Assembly: GCA_018398815.1 (NCBI GenBank)
Contig: CM031600.1
Location: 53,776,236 to 53,840,235, forward strand
From: Conus ventricosus
Lineage: Eukaryota; Mollusca; Gastropoda; Neogastropoda; Conidae
Direction of reading: 5' to 3'
Length of the DNA: 64,000 nt
Below, in pieces: positions 58,145 through 64,000 of this stretch. Below the pieces are notes generated by a model that did no database searches, was not told where the DNA came from, and saw only the letters and a program-made list of their open reading frames with translations. Position 1 is the first letter of the stretch. Each line of letters begins with the position of its first letter. A program made the translations under genes and the position numbers.

Positions 58145-59144
58145 NNNNNNNNNNNNNNNNNNNNNNNNNNNNNNNNNNNNNNNNNNNNNNNNNNNNNNNN
58201 NNNNNNNNNNNNNNNNNNNNNNNNNNNNNNNNNNNNNNNNNNNNNNNNNNNNNNNNNNNNNNNNNNNNNNNNNNNNNNNNNNNNNNNNNNNNNNNNNNNN
58301 NNNNNNNNNNNNNNNNNNNNNNNNNNNNNNNNNNNNNNNNNNNNNNNNNNNNNNNNNNNNNNNNNNNNNNNNNNNNNNNNNNNNNNNNNNNNNNNNNNNN
58401 NNNNNNNNNNNNNNNNNNNNNNNNNNNNNNNNNNNNNNNNNNNNNNNNNNNNNNNNNNNNNNNNNNNNNNNNNNNNNNNNNNNNNNNNNNNNNNNNNNNN
58501 NNNNNNNNNNNNNNNNNNNNNNNNNNNNNNNNNNNNNNNNNNNNNNNNNNNNNNNNNNNNNNNNNNNNNNNNNNNNNNNNNNNNNNNNNNNNNNNNNNNN
58601 NNNNNNNNNNNNNNNNNNNNNNNNNNNNNNNNNNNNNNNNNNNNNNNNNNNNNNNNNNNNNNNNNNNNNNNNNNNNNNNNNNNNNNNNNNNNNNNNNNNN
58701 NNNNNNNNNNNNNNNNNNNNNNNNNNNNNNNNNNNNNNNNNNNNNNNNNNNNNNNNNNNNNNNNNNNNNNNNNNNNNNNNNNNNNNNNNNNNNNNNNNNN
58801 NNNNNNNNNNNNNNNNNNNNNNNNNNNNNNNNNNNNNNNNNNNNNNNNNNNNNNNNNNNNNNNNNNNNNNNNNNNNNNNNNNNNNNNNNNNNNNNNNNNN
58901 NNNNNNNNNNNNNNNNNNNNNNNNNNNNNNNNNNNNNNNNNNNNNNNNNNNNNNNNNNNNNNNNNNNNNNNNNNNNNNNNNNNNNNNNNNNNNNNNNNNN
59001 NNNNNNNNNNNNNNNNNNNNNNNNNNNNNNNNNNNNNNNNNNNNNNNNNNNNNNNNNNNNNNNNNNNNNNNNNNNNNNNNNNNNNNNNNNNNNNNNNNNN
59101 NNNNNNNNNNNNNNNNNNNNNNNNNNNNNNNNNNNNNNNNNNNN
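58145..59144. other. Assembly gap, 1000 N
   Basis: Exactly 1000 N, a placeholder. Confidence 1.
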
Positions 59145-60277
59145 TACGGCTCAGTGGGAAACTGGGCCACACAGTCGAGTCACTCTTAATGGATGGTCTC
59201 TGGGAGTGTTGCCAATTTCCTGCCAACATCGGTGTCCTTCTCTCGGCGGTTGAGCGTGATATCTTATGTAGGTAAGCGTAGAGTACAGCTTTGTCATTCA
59301 CTTTTCAGACCAGCGTCGAAATCCATAGCATCATCTTCATCATCCTTATTTTCTTAGATCAGCAGTTAAAAAAAGGAAAAAAAGATCAAATTTAGCAGTC
59401 CTTCATGCCCTGCTGTTCCGGTGACCTACTTTTCGGTTGCCTCTCACGTCTATGCCTTGATTTGGTTTTGTCGGGCTCTTCGTTCCCGGCAAGATCATGG
59501 GGACTGTCGTGGATTGACGTGGTGACTCCCTCCTGAAGGAGAGCTCACTCAAACTGGTTCCGCAATCAAACAATTATCGTCGTCAATAGGGGTGGTGGAG
59601 AGGGACGGGGTGGGGGGGCGGAGCAGCTTAGAAGGCAGTGTCCTGCGTGTGTTGGATCAGATCAACCACCACCGAATACCGCCCAAGTGACACGGCGGCA
59701 GTGCAGTGTCTCCTCTGTTGGGTGGCCTCGTCATGACTTGACAGCGCGGAGTACCAGTGTCAGAGCTGTGGCAGGACGGGCACGGCTGTAGTAGCTGTGG
59801 AAAGGAAGGAGTTGCGGCGGGGAGGGGGGGGGGGAGGGGACGGGGGGGGGGGGGCAGGGGAGGGGGAGGGAGGACGGGGGGGGGCAGGGGGGGGGAGGGG
59901 GCAGAATAAATGGCGTGGGTGCATTGCCACTGAAATGACACGGAAGTATGAGGCAGAAGAAAAAAAAACTGAAGTAACTTCAGGAGAGAAAAACTTGATC
60001 ACTTAGGCCACTGGGTCTACAAATCAGTGCGACATTTCCTTAACTACAGCAATTAGAATAGAATTAGCTTACGTGTCCGAGTGGATGCGGCCTCACCAAA
60101 ACCGATTTGATGTCACACCTTGGAGGGTAATCATTCAGGGACGTATGGCTTATTTTTCTTATCTTCCCGCCTTCTGTTTCCTCTCAGAGGCATATTTTGC
60201 CCATGTTCACACACACACGCGCACAACATGCGTGCACACACACCACACACACACCACACACACACACATCACACACA

Positions 60278-60308
<31 letters not shown>

Positions 60309-61609
60309 CACCAAACACACTCGCGCGCGCGCTCGCGCACACACTCATGTACGCACTCAAACATACGGCACTAATATTCTCTCGTACACATATCCTTCCC
60401 TTTTCCCTACCCTCTATATAAAAGGTCCTGGGTCGTCCACAGGTACGTACAGCGAATCGGCCGGATGGTAATTAAGATCAAGTTACGTCCACAGCCCCTG
60501 CTGGGTATTCCCTTTCTCCGTTTCCAAGAAAAATGTTCGGTTGCCGAGAAAGGGGGCTCGTCAGTAAACCACCCTCGAAAAAGATGGTAATTAAGATCAA
60601 GTTGCGTTTTTTTTCTTCAAATAACAACAGCCCATGTTTGATATTCCTGTTCGTTTCCGAGGAAAAATGTTCGCTTGCCGAGAAAGGGGGTCAGTCAGTA
60701 AACCACCTCGAAAAACTTAGCTAGAGCTGCTCTAAAGTATAAGTGATACGTTGGGCTGCAGCGGGTAGTATATCGCCGACTCTACGTCTCAATCACAGAG
60801 GAAGTTAACCAAACTGGACGAATCACGTACCTGTTTTCATATCATGTACACGTATATCTTCATGTTTAAAATTTGGGAAAAGGGAAGAGATCAAATACAA
60901 ACTCAATTTAAAAAACAATGTTATTTCTCATTCTGCACCTTTCCCTTTTCAAAATGCCCCTGATCTTCTACAAAAAGGGACAACTGTTGTGAAACAGAGA
61001 GTAGGGTCAAGAGAAAAAATTGCTTGGAATCATTATTGTTGTCCCCACACAGCAGCAATAGCTGGCTTATCCAAGTGCATATCTATGGGATGCATCCCAA
61101 GCCGAATTGTTCTGATTTTGGATTGAGACTAACCTTTTTTTTCTCTCTTTTTTTTTTTTTTTTTGAAAAATTCTTAGTTACTGCGTTGCCGTGCAAACCC
61201 ATGTCATCAACCTAATATTCAGGATTTGAAGATCTGAGGAATGGAAGGGGGAGGGGGAGGGTCGAGGGCTTTAGGGGTGGGGGTCGGTTTCCCGATAGTT
61301 AAAGCAAGAGGGAAACATTGTGAGTTATCTTTTTGTCCATACCACACTATGATAAGGGGATGGTGAAAAATGGGTTTTGTAGATGAGCTGATGTTCCATA
61401 GAATGAAATAGATGATGACGTTGATAACGCTGTTGGTGGTGGTGGTGATGGTGGTGGTGGTGGTGTGAAAGTAAGGAGTTCATAGGTAGGCTGGATGTTC
61501 CATAGAAAGACATAGACTGTGATGTAAACGTGTTTTTGTGTGTGCCTTGTTTCATATGGGGATGCACATTCGAGAGCGCATGTATTCATGAGTGGGTAAA
61601 TTTTGGCCA

Positions 61610-61655
<46 letters not shown>

Positions 61656-61674
61656 CATATGCTCGCGCGCACAC

Positions 61675-61711
<37 letters not shown>

Positions 61712-62220
61712 TGTGTGGTGTGTGTGTGTGTGTGTGTGTGTGTGTTGTGTGTGCGCGCGCGCCGCGCAGGTATGTAGCATTCATACTACGGGGTCGGGAA
61801 TGGGAATTTAAAGGGAGAGGGGCACAGGGAAATAGAGACCATCTCAAACCCACCTCTCGTCTCAGCCCTATTGTGGGGAGAGAGAAAGTTATAGTGTGCT
61901 AGCTGTAGTTTTGTTCAATTCATTCGTGCGGTTGTTTTCTCTGAGTCTGTCAAACGGGCATGTGTTCTACAGCCCAGTTTTTTTTTTTTTCAAACTTTGG
62001 GCAGTTTTTGTTCATATACATTGCATACTGGATTCCCATCTTCCCTTTTCTTTCATCTAAAAGGCTAGTATCCCGACCATCTCTGAAGATCTAGTAGAGG
62101 GTGGGGTGGGGGTGGAGGGATGATGGCGAAACACTCGAGTTCCTTTCACACTAGGACGTACGTGGGAATGGTTGGAAGGGCCTGCAATGAAGAGCCCATG
62201 AGAATTCGTTTCGCTGGTTC
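59145..62220. repeat. Inverted copy of 19586-23912
   Basis: The whole block is the reverse complement of contig A, including the composite repeat (59145-59790), a poly-G/C tract (59820-59905), CA repeats (60210-60312), the 136-bp tandem duplication (60475-60720), and CT and TG runs (61607-61755). It lacks the 1012-bp and 272-bp transposons of contig A. No gene recognised. Confidence 0.92.
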
Positions 62221-62657
62221 TGATGAACAGCAGGGTTTAAAAGAAATCGTTTCGCTGGGCCTACTGAACAGCAGGCTTTAAAAGAAGTCGTTTCGCTGGT
62301 TCTGCTGAACAGCAGGCTGTAAAAGAAGTCGTTTCGCTGGGTCTACTGAACAGCAGGCTTTAAAAGAAGTCGTTTAGCTGGTTCTGCTGAACAGCAGGCT
62401 TTAAAAGAAGTCGTTTAGCTGGTTCTGCTGAACAGCAGGCTTTAAAAGAAGTCGTTTAGCTGGTTCTGCTGAACAGCAGGCTGTAAAAGAAGTCGTTTCG
62501 CTGGGTCTACTGAACAGCAGGCTTTAAAAGAAGTCGTTTAGCTGGTTCTGCTGAACAGCAGGCTTTAAAAGAAGTCGTTTAGCTGGTTCTGCTGAACAGC
62601 AGGGTTTAAAAGAAGTCGTTTCGCTGGGTCTACCGAACAGCAGGCTTTAGAAGGAAC
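62208..62657. repeat. 41-bp minisatellite, 11 copies
   Basis: The unit is TTTCGCTGGTTCTGCTGAAC followed by AGCAGGCTTTAAAAGAAGTCG, with variants CGCTGGGTCTACTG and AGCTGGTTCTGCTG. Contig A holds only about half of one unit at the corresponding point (19580-19602). Confidence 0.95.
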
Positions 62658-62667
62658 TTAAAGTAAC

Positions 62668-62937
62668 TCCGCCACTTAACTTGGACAAATTATATAAGAC
62701 AAAACACGACGCGTTTCGACCTCTCAGGTCTTCTTCAGATAAGATAACATTCAGGACAATAAAAACGAAGAACGAGCAATCGCTTATCTTCTCAAATTCG
62801 GCGCAAGATGGTCTTCATTCACCGCCCATCTTGCGCCGAATTTGAGAGAAGATAAGTGATTGCTCATTCTTCGTTTTCCTTTTCCGGACGTGATTTGTCA
62901 TGCAATTTGCTTGTCCATTGCTAAGTGGCGGAGTTGC
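62668..62937. mobile_element. Foldback element, full copy
   Basis: The outer inverted ends are CTCCGCCACTTA and TAAGTGGCGGAG. The inner arms (about 62770-62811 and 62822-62870) pair over TTCGGCGCAAGATGG. The left side carries the CTGAAGAAGACC box on the minus strand. Same family as 54069-54357. Confidence 0.78.
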
Positions 62938-63199
62938 TTTGAAATCCATTTACCATTTGTTCACCTTCCGCCTGCAGTGACCTCACTTTGACACTGAACA
63001 ACAGGCGTTATCATTGACAACACAATGGATCCTGTCCGTTACCACCCCCATAACACCTTAAAAATCGAGTTTTAAAATGATAGGGAACCAGTTTTCAGTT
63101 TCAAATTCATTACAGCCCTACAGTCACACGAGGCTATTTCAGGGCTGATCCCACCCTCAAACAAACAAACAAACAAACAAAAACAAAAAAAAGATGCAA

Positions 63200-63326
63200 A
63201 GCATATAAACGTACTCCAGTTTATCCTGAATACACATGAGATATTCCATAAAGAGGAAAAACCGTCTTGGGCTGGTGTAACCGTTAGTAATGGCTATTCT
63301 GGTAAACATCGTGCATCATCTGTGAC
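63200..63326 (+). repeat. Single unit of the 18906 tandem array, direct orientation
   Basis: GAGATATTCCATAAAGAGG and CATCGTGCATCATCTGTGAC match 18906-19026 in the same orientation, opposite to the rest of contig C. Confidence 0.88.
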
Positions 63327-64000
63327 TGTCACCGATCGGCAGTAGTAAACCAGCCGTCCATGTGTTTGGAGTAATGGTAGTTCAGAAATAGAGAGCGTGT
63401 GCACGTGTGCATATGTGTATGTGTGTGTGCGAGTGTGCGTGTTTAAGATTGGGGTTTTGGTTAAGGTGGAAGGTTAGGCTAGGTAGGGGGCTGGGGAAAT
63501 AAGACATAAAATATTCTTGAATTCCAATCTTCACTTGTTGAAGGGATGGAAGCGGGAGGTTGGTTTCATTCCCGATTGTTACCCTTTTGTTACTTGGGTT
63601 CTACACCAGAGAAGGCGGGGCAGGATATCGGCTGTTGTTGGTGTTGTCAAGTCTGTGAGTTGTTGTGGTAAATTGTCGTGTTGTTGCACGAGCAACAACT
63701 AGTCCGTTGGTCGGCGTGTCAGCTCTGCGGAGGGATACGCTGCTCTGACCAATCGCTGTTTTGTGTTGTGAATAGAGTTCGCTTGATTCCGACCAGGTCG
63801 GAATGCGTTGGGGTAGCTTCACTTCGGTCCTGGTGTTCGTCGGAGTGGACGCGCCTTGTAGTTGCGGCGGCAGCGCCGTTAGTTGAGCTGAGTGACTTCG
63901 AGTCATAGTTAGTGCCAGGTCCTCGTCGGGTCTGGTGTGCCCTTGGCCTGTGCCGGGTTCTGTGTCGTCTCTGTTGGCAGCCACTTCAGCCAGTTTGCAG
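63327..64000 (+). other. LTR-like or promoter-like GC-richer sequence
   Basis: The match to contig A ends at GTGAC and a new sequence starts TGTCACCGATCGGC, an LTR-like beginning. The last 400 bp are GC- and CpG-rich compared with the rest of the window. No coding domain is visible before the window ends, so an LTR element and a CpG-island promoter are both possible. Confidence 0.3.

Overview
The window is animal genomic DNA from a repeat-rich and probably highly heterozygous invertebrate. The mix of long CA/TG and CT microsatellites, tRNA-derived SINEs, Penelope-like and DIRS-like retroelements and an RNase H-bearing LINE fits a mollusc, probably a gastropod; the taxon is inferred, not proven. 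There are no prokaryotic features and no long intact ORFs.

Two gaps of exactly 1000 N (27676-28675 and 58145-59144) split the window into contig A (1-27675), contig B (28676-58144) and contig C (59145-64000). The only gene I recognise is TMEM65, a mitochondrial inner-membrane protein. Its exons run along the + strand of contig B (32811, 35787, 36526, 36762, 40032, 49874, 54559 and 57767), and reading phases agree across every junction. Two lesions break it: an in-frame TAA at 32922 and a missing T near 36786. The first coding exon was not found. The same terminal exon occurs again at 397-531 at the start of contig A. The end of B (56544-58144) and the start of A (1-775) are the same sequence apart from an 824-bp DNA transposon, so A probably follows B in the real chromosome or is an allele of it.

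Contig A then carries a SINE, a head-to-head Penelope-like pair whose 3' regions hold hammerhead ribozyme motifs (about 9.8-11.0 kb), and a decayed DIRS-like element (about 12.5-17.0 kb) broken by three later insertions. It also has a candidate signal-peptide exon (17967), several tandem arrays, two MITE-like insertions and GC-rich sequence running into the first gap. Within TMEM65 introns, contig B holds a full-length but mutated LINE (40556-46525) bounded by a 12-bp target-site duplication. That LINE begins exactly at a candidate HDV-like ribozyme. The same introns hold SINEs with clear target-site duplications and a 36-copy, 80-bp minisatellite (50399-53275).

Contig C (59145-62220) is a reverse-complement copy of A 19586-23912. 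Comparing the two gives empty sites for two A-specific transposons and shows a C-specific 41-bp minisatellite expansion. This looks like a haplotig placed in the wrong orientation, or else a recent inverted duplication.
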